DNA from: Polyangiaceae bacterium
GTDB taxonomy: Bacteria; Myxococcota_A; Polyangia; Polyangiales; Polyangiaceae
NCBI GenBank assembly: GCA_016712345.1
Contig: JADJRH010000011.1
Span: 2,418,001 to 2,482,000, forward strand
Length of the DNA stretch: 64,000 nucleotides
Direction: 5' to 3'
In this document: piece after piece, positions 1 through 9,045 of the stretch
Layout: every line of letters begins with the position of its first letter
Numbering within the stretch: position 1 is the stretch's first letter
The notes under the pieces: model-generated
Seen by the model: only the letters and a program-made list of their open reading frames with translations
The model's database searches: none
Told to the model about the DNA's origin: nothing
Position numbers and translations under genes: made by a program

Positions 1-2
1 TT

Positions 3-2333
3 TCGGCCGAGGTGAGTGACCTTCGCGCCGAGGTTTTTGAAAGGCTCAAAAACACCGGCAAAGGGAGCACCGCGGCCTGGCTTTGCACCGCTTGTTGCCT
101 CGACAAACGGGGCGCTGACCTCATGGTAGATTACCTGGCAGAAGGGTTTTCTCAACTCGGGGCCGCACCTACCCAATCTACCATTGTGGCCGAGCGCTTT
201 TTTGATGAAGCGGGCGGCACTCAACTGATTGTGCATGCACCTTTTGGAGCGCGCATCAACAGGGCTTGGGGGCTCGCGCTTCGCAAACGTTTTTGCCGCA
301 CGTTTGACTTTGAGTTGCAAGCGGTTGCCACCGACGACGGAGTGCTTTTTTCGCTCGGACCGCAGCACTCCTTCCCGCTTGAAACCGTTTTTGAAATGGT
401 CAACCCCCGCGACCTGAATGAAATTCTAACCCAGGCGGCTCTCCAGGCGCCCCTGTTTGGAACACGTTTTCGGTGGAATGCCACGCGGGCGCTCGCAGTG
501 CTGCGCATGCGCGGTGGAAAAAAGGTGCCACCATTCAAAATGCGCATGGCATCGGACGACCTTCTTGCGGCGGTGTTTCCTGAGCAGGCGGGTTGTCAAG
601 ACAACCACGGTGGAATGCCGCTCACCGCGCCTGACCATCCTCTCGTGAATGAAACGTTGAGCGATTGCCTCACCGAGTGGATGGACATGGAGGGGCTTTC
701 AGAAATGCTCACGTTGCTGCGCGCTGGAAAAATCAAAACGCACGCGGTTGAAACGCCGGAACCAAGCGTTTTTTCGCATGAGATTTTAAACGCCAACCCG
801 TACGCATTTCTCGACGACGCGCCGCTTGAAGAAAGGCGAACGCGCGCGGTCAGCGTGAGACGCGGCTTGTCGGCCGAGTTAACCGATCGGCTGGGTGCAC
901 TTGATAAAAACATCATTCGAGAAGTGGTTCTTGAAGCACAGCGCCCCGTTCGGAATGCGGATGAGCTGCACGAGCTTCTGTCAGACTTGGTGATTATTCC
1001 GCAGGCCTTTCTTCAGCGCGGTGTACCCCTCGCACATGGGGAAAATGCTCTCGGAGAACGGGGGTTGGACCTGCTCGCAGACCTCGTGGGGGCGTGGCTC
1101 AGGGTAGATCCGTCTGACCTTACCATTGCATTTGCCCGGGTAGAATTGTCGGGCAATATCCTCCGCGGTCGGTTCACTGAAAATGCTCAGGGGAGAACCA
1201 CTGCGTTGGATGAAACAGAGTGGTGTGATCGCGTGCTTTTGGCGCGCATCCATCGGCGAACAGTCGACGGTTTGCGGCGCTCAATTGAGCCTGTTTTGCC
1301 GGTGGATCTCATGCGGTTTTACCTTGCATGGCAACACGCAACCCCGAGTGGAATGCTCACCGGTAGGGATGGGGTGCTCCGCGTTGTGGGTCAGCTCCAA
1401 GGGTTTGAAACTGCGGCCGCCGTTTGGGAAAGTCAGGTGCTCGCAACGCGGGTTAGAAGTTATCAATCATCGTGGCTCGACGAGTTGTGTTTTGCGGGGG
1501 AGGTAAGTTGGGGCCGTCTTACCCCTAAAAACGCCCAAATTGGGCCCACGCGCGCAACGCCCATTGCTCTCGCGCTTCGCCGTGACTTACCGTGGTTGCT
1601 CGCGGCCAATCGCTTCTCTACTGATGGTAAGTCCACTCAATCGTCGTTTGAAATGGGGCCCACGGCGGAACAGATTTTGGTAGCCCTTCGAGCACGCGGG
1701 GCTTCGTTTTTCGACGATCTGGTGCAGTTTACCAAGTCTCATCCCGCCGAGGTTGAAACGGCGTTGTGGCAACTCGTTGCCTCGGGTCAGGTCACGGGTG
1801 ACGGTTTTTCGGGTATGCGCGCCTTGGTCGATCGAGCGGCGCGGGATGCGGTTTGGCAAGTGGGGCACATTCGCGGTCCGGCCCCGCTCGTTGTCACGGG
1901 AAGGTGGTCACTTCTTTCACCATCCCAAGATGAAACGGAAGAATCTACCCTTGTAGAAAAGCTCGCCAAACAATACCTCAAACGGTGGGGAGTTGTTCTT
2001 CGAGACACACTGGCTCGCGAGTCTCCGGCGCCGCCCTGGCGTGACCTGTTGCGCGCTTATCGAAAAATGGAGCTTCGTGGGGAGATCCGCGGAGGAAGGT
2101 TTGTTTCAGGGTTTGTGGGTGAACAATTCGCCCTACCTGAAGCTGTCGATGCGCTGCGTGCCATTCGCCGAGCCCCGGCGCGGGGAGAGGTGGTTCGCGT
2201 TTCGGCGTGTGATCCTCTCAACCTGACAGGGTCACTTTCACCCGGCCGCATTGCCGCCACCTTGGGAGCAACGGTTACTTACCGTGACGGCTTGGCTGTG
2301 GAAGAGCACGTGTCAAACGTTGCCGTGGCATGA
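3..2333 (+). CDS. lhr: Lhr-family ATP-dependent helicase, C-terminal part (5' end outside window)
   Basis: The frame is open from the window edge, so the GTG at 12 is an internal codon and the gene begins upstream. About 776 codons remain, roughly the second half of a usual 1,400-1,600-residue Lhr. The motor domains are therefore missing. What remains resembles the Lhr-core and Lhr C-terminal regions: an FRWNATRALAVLRMRGGKK segment near residue 155, NANPYAFLDDAPLEERR near residue 260, the DELHELLSDL segment, and an LLARIHRRTVDGLRR segment followed by the FYLAWQHATPSGMLTGRDG block near residue 440. Lhr proteins are 3'-5' single-strand DNA translocases and helicases linked to DNA repair. The family call rests on remembered motifs and length. 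The shorter ligase-associated helicase Lhr2 is less likely because of the long C-terminal extension. Confidence 0.85.
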   Translation, partial: SAEVSDLRAEVFERLKNTGKGSTAAWLCTACCLDKRGADLMVDYLAEGFSQLGAAPTQSTIVAERFFDEAGGTQLIVHAPFGARINRAWGLALRKRFCRTFDFELQAVATDDGVLFSLGPQHSFPLETVFEMVNPRDLNEILTQAALQAPLFGTRFRWNATRALAVLRMRGGKKVPPFKMRMASDDLLAAVFPEQAGCQDNHGGMPLTAPDHPLVNETLSDCLTEWMDMEGLSEMLTLLRAGKIKTHAVETPEPSVFSHEILNANPYAFLDDAPLEERRTRAVSVRRGLSAELTDRLGALDKNIIREVVLEAQRPVRNADELHELLSDLVIIPQAFLQRGVPLAHGENALGERGLDLLADLVGAWLRVDPSDLTIAFARVELSGNILRGRFTENAQGRTTALDETEWCDRVLLARIHRRTVDGLRRSIEPVLPVDLMRFYLAWQHATPSGMLTGRDGVLRVVGQLQGFETAAAVWESQVLATRVRSYQSSWLDELCFAGEVSWGRLTPKNAQIGPTRATPIALALRRDLPWLLAANRFSTDGKSTQSSFEMGPTAEQILVALRARGASFFDDLVQFTKSHPAEVETALWQLVASGQVTGDGFSGMRALVDRAARDAVWQVGHIRGPAPLVVTGRWSLLSPSQDETEESTLVEKLAKQYLKRWGVVLRDTLARESPAPPWRDLLRAYRKMELRGEIRGGRFVSGFVGEQFALPEAVDALRAIRRAPARGEVVRVSACDPLNLTGSLSPGRIAATLGATVTYRDGLAVEEHVSNVAVA

Positions 2334-2363
2334 AGGGGTGAGGCCATCTGCTATGGGTAGGTC

Positions 2364-2777
2364 ATGACTCAAGGGTGTGCGATTGGTGAGCGCCGCGAAG
2401 TAGAGTGGCGAACTCGGGCATCGGCGGAGGTGCAGTTGCAAATTGAAACGCTCTACCGCTCGCAAAAAACGCTCGATGAGGTGGTGCGGTGGGGCCTCGC
2501 TCAAAAACCTCCCCAGTTGGTCCTCGATGTGGTGGTGCAAGATGAGTACACCCATGACGTGGTGATGGGCCACCCGAGCGGTGTGTACCTTGTTTATGAC
2601 ACCACGTGACTGGGCGGTATCACGGCGGTCGCCGTGTGGGATCACAAGCCGACTGCGGATGAACTGCTCGACGCTCGCGTGAAACGGGGCTGGGAGCCAA
2701 CGGCAACGGGGTTGATAGGCGGTGCAAAAGTGCTTGGTTTTGCGGCTAAGTTAATGGAAGAGTCACCGCCGGCTTAA
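2364..2777 (+). CDS. Conserved-looking small protein with in-frame UGA, candidate selenoprotein
   Basis: Reading starts at ATG and meets TGA at 2607-2609 (codon 82). The same frame then stays open for 55 more codons and ends in TAA at 2775-2777. Residues after the UGA (LGGITAVAVWDHKPTADELL) look like ordinary globular protein and match the gene's codon style. The full frame ends in a TTAA that also holds the stop codon of lnt on the other strand, a typical compact convergent arrangement. If translation ended at 2609, about 165 bases would be left unexplained. A hairpin placed like a bacterial SECIS follows the UGA. The N-terminal half is mixed alpha/beta with an acidic QDEYTHDVV segment; I recognise no known family. 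Alternatives are a point-mutated gene or a sequencing substitution at one base. Confidence 0.6.
2621..2636 (+). promoter_or_regulatory. SECIS-like hairpin after in-frame UGA
   Basis: CACGGC-GGTC-GCCGTG forms six perfect base pairs with a GGUC loop. It starts 11 nt after the UGA at 2607-2609. As I recall, the minimal E. coli fdhF SECIS is a 17-nt minihelix at the same 11-nt distance, with GGUC inside its loop and essential G and U residues there. The bulged U of fdhF is not evident here. The hairpin lies inside the coding frame, as expected for bacterial SECIS elements. Confidence 0.5.
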
Positions 2778-4261
2778 CCGTTTAACGTTCGGCGTTTCGC
2801 AACGAGGTACGCCGCCGACAAAACAACAAATAGGTACGCGGGGAGATCTCCCCAACGCGCATAAAGGGTTGTTTCGCGCATCCATCGAATGTCGCGCGCG
2901 AGCGTTCCCCTTTCGTTGTCGGCGATCGTGCCCACCACGCGCCCCACCGGATCGATAACGGCGCTTTGTCCTGTGAGCGTTGCGCGAACAAGGTATTTGC
3001 GCTGCTCGACGGCGCGCATCTTGGCGAGCGCCAAGTGTACCGTCGGCTCAAATGTGCCCATAAACCAGCTGTCGTTTGTCAGGTTGATAAGCAGGTCCAC
3101 ATCACCGTTTTGGTTGAGCTTGCGAACGTGGGATGGAAAAAGGTCTTCGTAACAAATGAACACCGCCACCGTGTGATCTCGAAAGTGAGTGGGCGAGACG
3201 TGTACACCGGGTTCAAAATCGCCTGAATGCGGTGACAGAGTTCGAAGCCACGGAAGCTCTTTCTCGAACGGAAGCGTTTCTGAAAATGGCAAGAGGTGGT
3301 GTTTGTCGTAGCGGCCGACAAGCTTTTTTTGATCGAAGAAAAGCGCCGAATTTGCAACGCGTCCGCGCTTTTCGTTTTGCGGGTCGTTTTGGACGATCGC
3401 CCCCGTGAGCAACGGCACGTCGGGTAAGCGCAACATCTCAAACGTCGGCTCGGCGAGCGAAGCCGGCACGACCCACGGGAGCGCTCCTTCGGCCCACACA
3501 ACAAAGTCGGCCCCTTGTGTACGCAGGTCTTCGGTGGCTTCACGGTGTACACTCAATATTTCAACTTCACCACCGCGGGCCAGGTTTGGCTGCACAATGG
3601 CCGCTTTTGAACTTGGAGAAGAGGCGGCCAACGCGTCGATTTGAGGGATGCGAATGGACGACCAAAACGCGGCGCAGATGGGTACACCCAGGCTCACAAC
3701 CATCACCCACGGGCGCGCCCGCCGGTGTTCACTCCACGCGGCGATTGTTTCGGCCAATGCGATCGACGAAAGCCCCAAAATGGCGCTTACTCCGGTCGGA
3801 CCCACGAGTTCAGCCGGTTGAACGAACAGTGGAACGCTGTGTACACAATTGGCAAAATACCAGGGGAAGAGCGACGGAATCAAAAGCTCCGACGCGACGA
3901 GGCCGGCCACAAAGCCCACGGTTGAAACGTGTGTACCCTTCGCAAGAAACTGCGCCGAAACGCCTACAAAGAGGCCGCGAAGAGCATGGTAGAGCGCCAC
4001 CAAAAGCACAATGAGCGCCACCCAGAACGCGCCCAGCCCACTTTCGTTTCGGAGCACGGGATAGAGAAACTGAAACGCGGGCAGTGTTGCAAAAAGTCCT
4101 GCAAAAAGGCCGATTGCAGCCGCGCGTTTTGGAGTTTCGCCGCGCAGCGCCAGCAGCAGAGGCGCCCACGCGACGAACGCGAGCGGCCACGCGCCCACGC
4201 TCGGAAACGCGAAGTAGGTGAGCAATCCCGACAGAGCGGCGAGCCCTAAACGAAAGGCCAC
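2774..4261 (-). CDS. lnt: Apolipoprotein N-acyltransferase
   Basis: Lnt transfers the third acyl chain to the N-terminal Cys of bacterial lipoproteins at the periplasmic face of the inner membrane. The 495-residue length is normal. Residues 1-205 hold about six hydrophobic helices, followed by a nitrilase-like domain with the catalytic triad visible: Glu258 in WAEGALPW, Lys320 in YDKHHLLPF and Cys370 in ICYED. A last helix lies near the C-terminus. The start is GTG with no strong ribosome binding site, so it may be slightly off. The gene is convergent with the UGA-containing gene (4-bp TTAA overlap) and divergent from the EamA transporter. An Lnt suits a window rich in lipoproteins. Confidence 0.96.
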   Translation of the reverse strand: MAFRLGLAALSGLLTYFAFPSVGAWPLAFVAWAPLLLALRGETPKRAAAIGLFAGLFATLPAFQFLYPVLRNESGLGAFWVALIVLLVALYHALRGLFVGVSAQFLAKGTHVSTVGFVAGLVASELLIPSLFPWYFANCVHSVPLFVQPAELVGPTGVSAILGLSSIALAETIAAWSEHRRARPWVMVVSLGVPICAAFWSSIRIPQIDALAASSPSSKAAIVQPNLARGGEVEILSVHREATEDLRTQGADFVVWAEGALPWVVPASLAEPTFEMLRLPDVPLLTGAIVQNDPQNEKRGRVANSALFFDQKKLVGRYDKHHLLPFSETLPFEKELPWLRTLSPHSGDFEPGVHVSPTHFRDHTVAVFICYEDLFPSHVRKLNQNGDVDLLINLTNDSWFMGTFEPTVHLALAKMRAVEQRKYLVRATLTGQSAVIDPVGRVVGTIADNERGTLARDIRWMRETTLYARWGDLPAYLFVVLSAAYLVAKRRTLNG

Positions 4262-4338
4262 GCAAGGCGTTTACCACTCTTTTGGCGCCGCGCATTCCAT
4301 CTCGGCGAATGTGTACACTTTTCGAAACGCGTGACAGA

Positions 4339-5277
4339 ATGGAGGCTTGCGACTACCGAAGCACCGGCGTGCCTATTGGAGAACTTTTCGCGCTGACCGC
4401 GGCGGCCACATGGGCGGTGGGCTCGCTTATTTTCGCCAAGATCGGGGAGCGTGCGTCGCCCGGAGCGATGAACCTGGGCAAGTGTCTTGCGGCGGCGATC
4501 GTTTTGACAACGTTGCGAGCCTTGTTTTCAGGCTCAATCGGCGGTGTCGCGTGGTCAAACGAAGCGGGTTTGCTGCTCGGCGTGAGCGGTATTGTGGGCC
4601 TTACAATTGGGGATACGGCCTACTTTGGAGCGATCGTTTCGCTCGGTGTTCCAAGGGCGATTCTCCTGCTTTCTTCGGCGCCTGTGTTTGCCGCGGTGGG
4701 TGGACGGGTGTTTCTCAACGAGCAGATCGGCCCGCGCGAAACGTTTGGAATTCTCCTCACGCTTGGGGGAATTGTGTTGGTCGTCACAGGTAGAAAAGTG
4801 GCCCCAAAGGCCGATGAAACAAGCCAAAACAAATCTACTTTGCAGCGCGGGGTCGCGTTTGGAATGGTGGCCGCCGTCTGTCAAGCCGTGGGAAGTTTGC
4901 TGGCACGCCGAGGAATGAAGGGTGGAATTGACCCGCTCGCGGCATCTGCAATTCGGTTGATTGCCGGGGTGATGGGTCTTGTGATTGTCGCGGCGGTGAT
5001 TGGTCAACTCAGGCCGTGGGCGCGCGATCTGAAAACGCACAACAATTGGCTCAAAGTGTCGGGCGCCTCGCTCATTGGAACCGTGGGCGGAATTTGGCTC
5101 TCGCAGCTTGCGCTTGCCCATTGTTCATCTACCGGTGTGGCAACAACGCTTCTCGCAAAAAGCCCCATTTTTGCGCTTCCACTCGCGCATTTTCTCGGCC
5201 ACGAAAAGATCCGGGTTCGCGCGGCGGCGGGTACACTTGCGGCAATTGCGGGAGCCACACTGCTATCGGTCAAGTGA
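4339..5277 (+). CDS. EamA/DMT-family transporter
   Basis: A polytopic membrane protein of about 312 residues with two similar halves of roughly five hydrophobic helices, the layout of the drug/metabolite transporter superfamily (EamA domains). Helix-rich blocks include ELFALTAAATWAVGSLIFAK and a second-half MVAAVCQAVGSLLARRG, which keep the small-residue spacing typical of EamA repeats. The substrate cannot be told from sequence. The start is uncertain: a TTG-started frame begins at 4282, but ATG at 4339 keeps the whole first helix and leaves a 77-bp divergent intergenic space to lnt. The crotonase gene follows after 16 bp on the same strand. Confidence 0.85.
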   Translation: MEACDYRSTGVPIGELFALTAAATWAVGSLIFAKIGERASPGAMNLGKCLAAAIVLTTLRALFSGSIGGVAWSNEAGLLLGVSGIVGLTIGDTAYFGAIVSLGVPRAILLLSSAPVFAAVGGRVFLNEQIGPRETFGILLTLGGIVLVVTGRKVAPKADETSQNKSTLQRGVAFGMVAAVCQAVGSLLARRGMKGGIDPLAASAIRLIAGVMGLVIVAAVIGQLRPWARDLKTHNNWLKVSGASLIGTVGGIWLSQLALAHCSSTGVATTLLAKSPIFALPLAHFLGHEKIRVRAAAGTLAAIAGATLLSVK

Positions 5278-5293
5278 TATGGAGGGTCTCATT

Positions 5294-6202
5294 ATGCAGC
5301 TCAAGACGATGACGTACGAAAAGACAGGTCGTGTGGCGCGCATCACGCTGAACAGGCCTGAACGTGGCAATGGCATCACGCTGGATCTACCCAGCGAGCT
5401 TGTCGCGTGTGTGGAGCGCGCCAATCTCGATCCCGATGTGCACGTGATCGCTCTCTCCGGCAGGGGAAAAGGGTTTTGCGGTGGGTATGACCTTGTTGAA
5501 ACGGCCGAAAAAATGTTTGCCGAAGGTCATCACAACCCTATAGAAGGTTCACCTCTTGACCCAAAGGTGCAGCTCAAAAACCACGATCCTTCCCACACGT
5601 GGGATCCGGTTTTGGACTATCAAATGATGAGCCGCAACGTGCGCGGCTTCATGAGCCTTTTCTACTCTGACAAACCCGTGATCTGCAAAGTGCACGGCTT
5701 TTGTGTCGCGGGTGGAACAGACATGGCGCTGTGTTCAGATCTGCTTGTGATCGAGGACCAGGCGAAAATTGGATATCCACCGGCGCGGGTATGGGGTGTT
5801 CCAACAACGTCGCTTTGGGTTCATCGCATTGGGCTTGAAAAAGCAAAACGCCTTCTATTTACGGGGGATTGCCTGTCAGGGGCCGAGGCCGTTGCCTGGG
5901 GTCTGGCAACGGAGTGTCACCCCATTGATGCCCTTGACGTTGCATTTGAGGCGCTTCTCAACCGCGTGGCTCGCCTACCCATCAACCAACTTGTCATGAT
6001 GAAACTGCACCTCAACCAAACGGTGATGGCGCAGGGACTTCACACCTCTCAAATCTTGGGGACGGTGTTTGATGGGGTGGCGCGTCACACGGCCGAGGGG
6101 TATGCCTTCCAAAAAAGGGCTGCCGAAGTGGGCTTTAAACAGGCTGTTCGCGAACGGGATGAACCTTTCGGCGACTACGGATCTTCCACTTTTAAAGGGT
6201 AA
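5294..6202 (+). CDS. Crotonase (enoyl-CoA hydratase/isomerase) family protein
   Basis: A 302-residue crotonase-fold enzyme acting on acyl-CoA thioesters through an oxyanion hole. The oxyanion-hole segments are visible: GFCGGYDL near residue 60 and HGFCVAGGTDMALCSDL near residue 134. The ATG is chosen because GGAGG lies 8 bp upstream at 5281-5285; a longer open frame reaching back into the EamA gene is not needed. An insert between the two oxyanion motifs (about residues 75-115) makes the protein longer than the classical 260. The exact reaction (hydratase, isomerase or hydrolase) is not decided by these motifs. It sits 9 bp before cysD, but no metabolic link to sulfate activation is obvious. 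Confidence 0.88.
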   Translation: MQLKTMTYEKTGRVARITLNRPERGNGITLDLPSELVACVERANLDPDVHVIALSGRGKGFCGGYDLVETAEKMFAEGHHNPIEGSPLDPKVQLKNHDPSHTWDPVLDYQMMSRNVRGFMSLFYSDKPVICKVHGFCVAGGTDMALCSDLLVIEDQAKIGYPPARVWGVPTTSLWVHRIGLEKAKRLLFTGDCLSGAEAVAWGLATECHPIDALDVAFEALLNRVARLPINQLVMMKLHLNQTVMAQGLHTSQILGTVFDGVARHTAEGYAFQKRAAEVGFKQAVRERDEPFGDYGSSTFKG

Positions 6203-6211
6203 GCCGCTTCA

Positions 6212-7123
6212 ATGTTGACATCCGCCTTAACTCACCTTCGGGCGCTTGAAGCCGAGAGCATTCATATCTTTCGGGAGGTGGCCGCGAGTTTTGAAAAGCC
6301 GGTGATGCTCTACTCGGTTGGAAAAGATTCCACTGTGTTGCTCCACCTCGCTCGCAAAGCGTTTCACCCTGCAAAACCGCCGTTTCCTCTGCTCCATGTA
6401 GACACATTGTGGAAGTTTCGGGCCATGTACGAATACCGCGAAAACATTGTTCGCGGGCAGCTCGGGCTGGATGTGATTGTGTACACAAATCAGGAAGGGG
6501 TGGCTGCCGGTGTCAATCCGATCACCCACGGCAGCAAAGTGCACACCGATGTGATGAAAACGCAGGCGCTCAAACAGGCGCTGTCCAAGTATCAATTTGA
6601 CGCCGCTTTCGGTGGGGCGCGCCGGGATGAAGAAAAATCGCGCGCCAAAGAGCGCATTTTTTCGTTTCGCGATCAAAACCACAGATGGGATCCAAAAAAC
6701 CAGCGGCCTGAATTGTGGAATGTGTACAACACGCGTGTACACAAAGGTGAAAGCATACGAGTTTTCCCGCTCTCAAATTGGACTGAACTGGATGTGTGGC
6801 AATATATCCACCTTGAAAATCTACCCATTGTGCCTTTGTATCTCGCGGCCGAACGGCCCGTTGTTGAGCGCAACGGTGTCTTGATCATGGTCGACGATGA
6901 ACGCTTGCCACTTTTGCCCGGCGAGCAACCTGTGCTCAAAAAAGTGCGATTTCGAACGCTCGGCTGCTACCCGCTTTCAGGGGCTATTGAAAGTGAAGCC
7001 GCGAGTTTGCCCGCGATCATTCAGGAGATGTTGCTTGCCACCCAAAGTGAGCGGCAGGGTAGAATGATCGACTTTGACCAGGCCGGCAGTATGGAAGAGA
7101 AAAAGCGGGAAGGGTACTTCTGA
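6212..7123 (+). CDS. cysD: Sulfate adenylyltransferase subunit 2 (ATP sulfurylase, small subunit)
   Basis: CysD forms adenosine 5'-phosphosulfate (APS) from ATP and sulfate, driven by GTP hydrolysis in its partner CysN. The 303-residue length is typical. The PP-loop is at SVGKDSTVLLHLA near residue 35. Other family blocks are FGGARRDEEKSRAKERIFSF (about residue 133) and the C-terminal RFRTLGCYPLSGA segment. The cysNC gene begins 3 bp after the stop codon, so the two are surely co-translated. No cysH, sulfite reductase or sulfate transporter gene lies nearby, so the further use of APS and PAPS cannot be told here. Confidence 0.97.
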   Translation: MLTSALTHLRALEAESIHIFREVAASFEKPVMLYSVGKDSTVLLHLARKAFHPAKPPFPLLHVDTLWKFRAMYEYRENIVRGQLGLDVIVYTNQEGVAAGVNPITHGSKVHTDVMKTQALKQALSKYQFDAAFGGARRDEEKSRAKERIFSFRDQNHRWDPKNQRPELWNVYNTRVHKGESIRVFPLSNWTELDVWQYIHLENLPIVPLYLAAERPVVERNGVLIMVDDERLPLLPGEQPVLKKVRFRTLGCYPLSGAIESEAASLPAIIQEMLLATQSERQGRMIDFDQAGSMEEKKREGYF

Positions 7124-7125
7124 CA

Positions 7126-9045
7126 ATGAGTCACGCGTCCGACCTGATAGCCAAAGATATTGAGAGCTACCTCGCCCAGCACGAGAAAAAAGAGCTTTTG
7201 AGGTTTCTCACCTGCGGCAACGTTGATGACGGCAAAAGCACCCTGATTGGAAGGCTTTTGCATGACACCCACGCCATTTATGAAGACCAGCTTGCCGCCG
7301 TTGAGAGCGACAGCAAAGTGCACGGAACGCAGGGTGGAGCCATTGACCTGGCGCTCCTCGTTGACGGTCTCAAGAGTGAGCGCGAACAGGGTATTACAAT
7401 TGACGTTGCCTACCGGTATTTCTCCACCGAACGCCGCAAATTTATCATCGCCGATACGCCCGGGCACGAGCAATACACGCGAAACATGGCCACAGGCGCG
7501 AGCACGGCCGACTTGGCTGTGATTCTCATCGACGCTCGAAAAGGGGTGACCACTCAAACCCGCCGGCACTCCTTCATCACCAGTCTCCTCGGCATTCGTC
7601 AGGTGATTGTGGCCGTGAACAAAATGGACTTGGTGGGCTATTCTGAGGAAAGGTTTCGCGAGATTGAAAGGGATTATTTGGACCTTGCCAAAAAACTCCC
7701 TGAACGCGCCCAGTTTTTTCTACCCATGTCGGCCCTTCTGGGAGACAACGTTGTTTCGCAAAGTGTACACATGCCTTGGTACACTGGGCCTTCGTTTCTT
7801 ACCCTGCTCGACACTCTGCCGGTTGATTCGGCGGTGGGGCGCGCGGTGTTTCGGTTTCCAGTTCAATATGTAAACCGGCCTTCCCACGATTTTCGAGGTT
7901 TTGCGGGCACCATTGCGTCCGGCTCGGTTCACAAGGGAGACGTTATCACAAGCCTTCCGTCGGGTAAGTCGTCTCGCGTGGCGCGCATTGTCACATGGGA
8001 AGGTGATCTTGAAACGGCTGTCGCTCCCCAAGCGGTCACCCTCACTCTTGAAGATGAAATCGATGCGAGCCGGGGAGATCTATTCGTTCATCCCGACCAG
8101 CGGGCAACCGTTTCAACAAGCGTAGAAGCCATGGTTGTGTGGATGGACGATCGGCCTCTTTTGCCGGGTCGCGAATATTTTCTCAAACACAATGCGCACG
8201 AAACGCCGGCTTTTGTGAAGCGAATTGTGGAACGCGTTGATGTGAACACGCTTGAAAAGAGCCCGGCACCATCGCTTGGGTTAAATGAAATTGGACGGGT
8301 AGAAATTCAAACGAGTCGTCCGCTTTTGTTTGACCCTTACTCTCAAAATCGAGCCACCGGCAGCTTTATTCTCATTGACCGGATCACCCACGGAACAGCG
8401 GGCGCGGGGATGATCACCGAAAGCGCGATTGGTCATTGGGACGACAAAGCGCCGGGCAAACTCGCCGCCACACCCAGCACCGTAACGGCGTCGGAAAGGT
8501 CGGCGCGGTACGGTCAAAAACCCGTCACGGTTCTTATTACAGGCCTCGCGGGATCTGGAAAAACGCACTTGGCCAACCTTGTGGAACGCCGTCTATTTGA
8601 CATGGGCAAATCGGTTGTCACGCTCGACGGCCAGGCAATGCGCTTGGGGATGAACAGAGATCTGGGCTACAGCGCGGCGGATCGGTCGGAGAATCTGCGC
8701 CGATCGATGGAGGTTGCCCGCGTGTTAAACAACGCCGGCCTTGTTGTTCTAGCCTCGTTTGTAGCGCCTGAAAAAGAGTCGAGGCGTCGGAGCAAAGACC
8801 TGATTGGGCCAGATCGATTTATCACCGTACACCTGACAGCCCCTCTCGATGCGTGCGAAAAAGCCGACAAAAGTGGGCTCTACAGCGATCTGAAACAGGG
8901 TAGGGTTACCAATGTGCCGGGCGTAACCTTCCCATACGAGTCTCCCGACGACGCCGATCTGACATTGGATAGTCACAACTTGCCGGCTGATGAATGTGCG
9001 GCCCGCATTGTGGCAGAACTCACCCGCCGCGGCCTTTTGTTCTAG
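7126..9045 (+). CDS. cysNC: Bifunctional sulfate adenylyltransferase subunit 1 / adenylylsulfate kinase
   Basis: A CysN GTPase fused to CysC (639 residues). CysN occupies about residues 1-440, with P-loop GNVDDGKSTLIGRL near 30, the switch region DTPGHEQYTRNM near 115 and NKMD near 165. CysC has its own P-loop GLAGSGKT near 472, the LDGQAMRLGMNRDLGYS substrate segment near 500, and the YSDLKQGRVTNVPGV and PYESPDDADL segments near the end. The fusion couples APS formation to PAPS formation. In CysC enzymes the usual core is LDGD(N)xR; here LDGQAMR has Gln where Asp is common, which deserves a check. The TAG stop is part of a CTAG that also bounds a repeat element. Confidence 0.95.
   Translation: MSHASDLIAKDIESYLAQHEKKELLRFLTCGNVDDGKSTLIGRLLHDTHAIYEDQLAAVESDSKVHGTQGGAIDLALLVDGLKSEREQGITIDVAYRYFSTERRKFIIADTPGHEQYTRNMATGASTADLAVILIDARKGVTTQTRRHSFITSLLGIRQVIVAVNKMDLVGYSEERFREIERDYLDLAKKLPERAQFFLPMSALLGDNVVSQSVHMPWYTGPSFLTLLDTLPVDSAVGRAVFRFPVQYVNRPSHDFRGFAGTIASGSVHKGDVITSLPSGKSSRVARIVTWEGDLETAVAPQAVTLTLEDEIDASRGDLFVHPDQRATVSTSVEAMVVWMDDRPLLPGREYFLKHNAHETPAFVKRIVERVDVNTLEKSPAPSLGLNEIGRVEIQTSRPLLFDPYSQNRATGSFILIDRITHGTAGAGMITESAIGHWDDKAPGKLAATPSTVTASERSARYGQKPVTVLITGLAGSGKTHLANLVERRLFDMGKSVVTLDGQAMRLGMNRDLGYSAADRSENLRRSMEVARVLNNAGLVVLASFVAPEKESRRRSKDLIGPDRFITVHLTAPLDACEKADKSGLYSDLKQGRVTNVPGVTFPYESPDDADLTLDSHNLPADECAARIVAELTRRGLLF

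Noticed and set aside
12..14. GTG as a true start of the helicase gene
   Set aside because: The frame is open to the window edge and the motor domains are missing, so the codon is internal.
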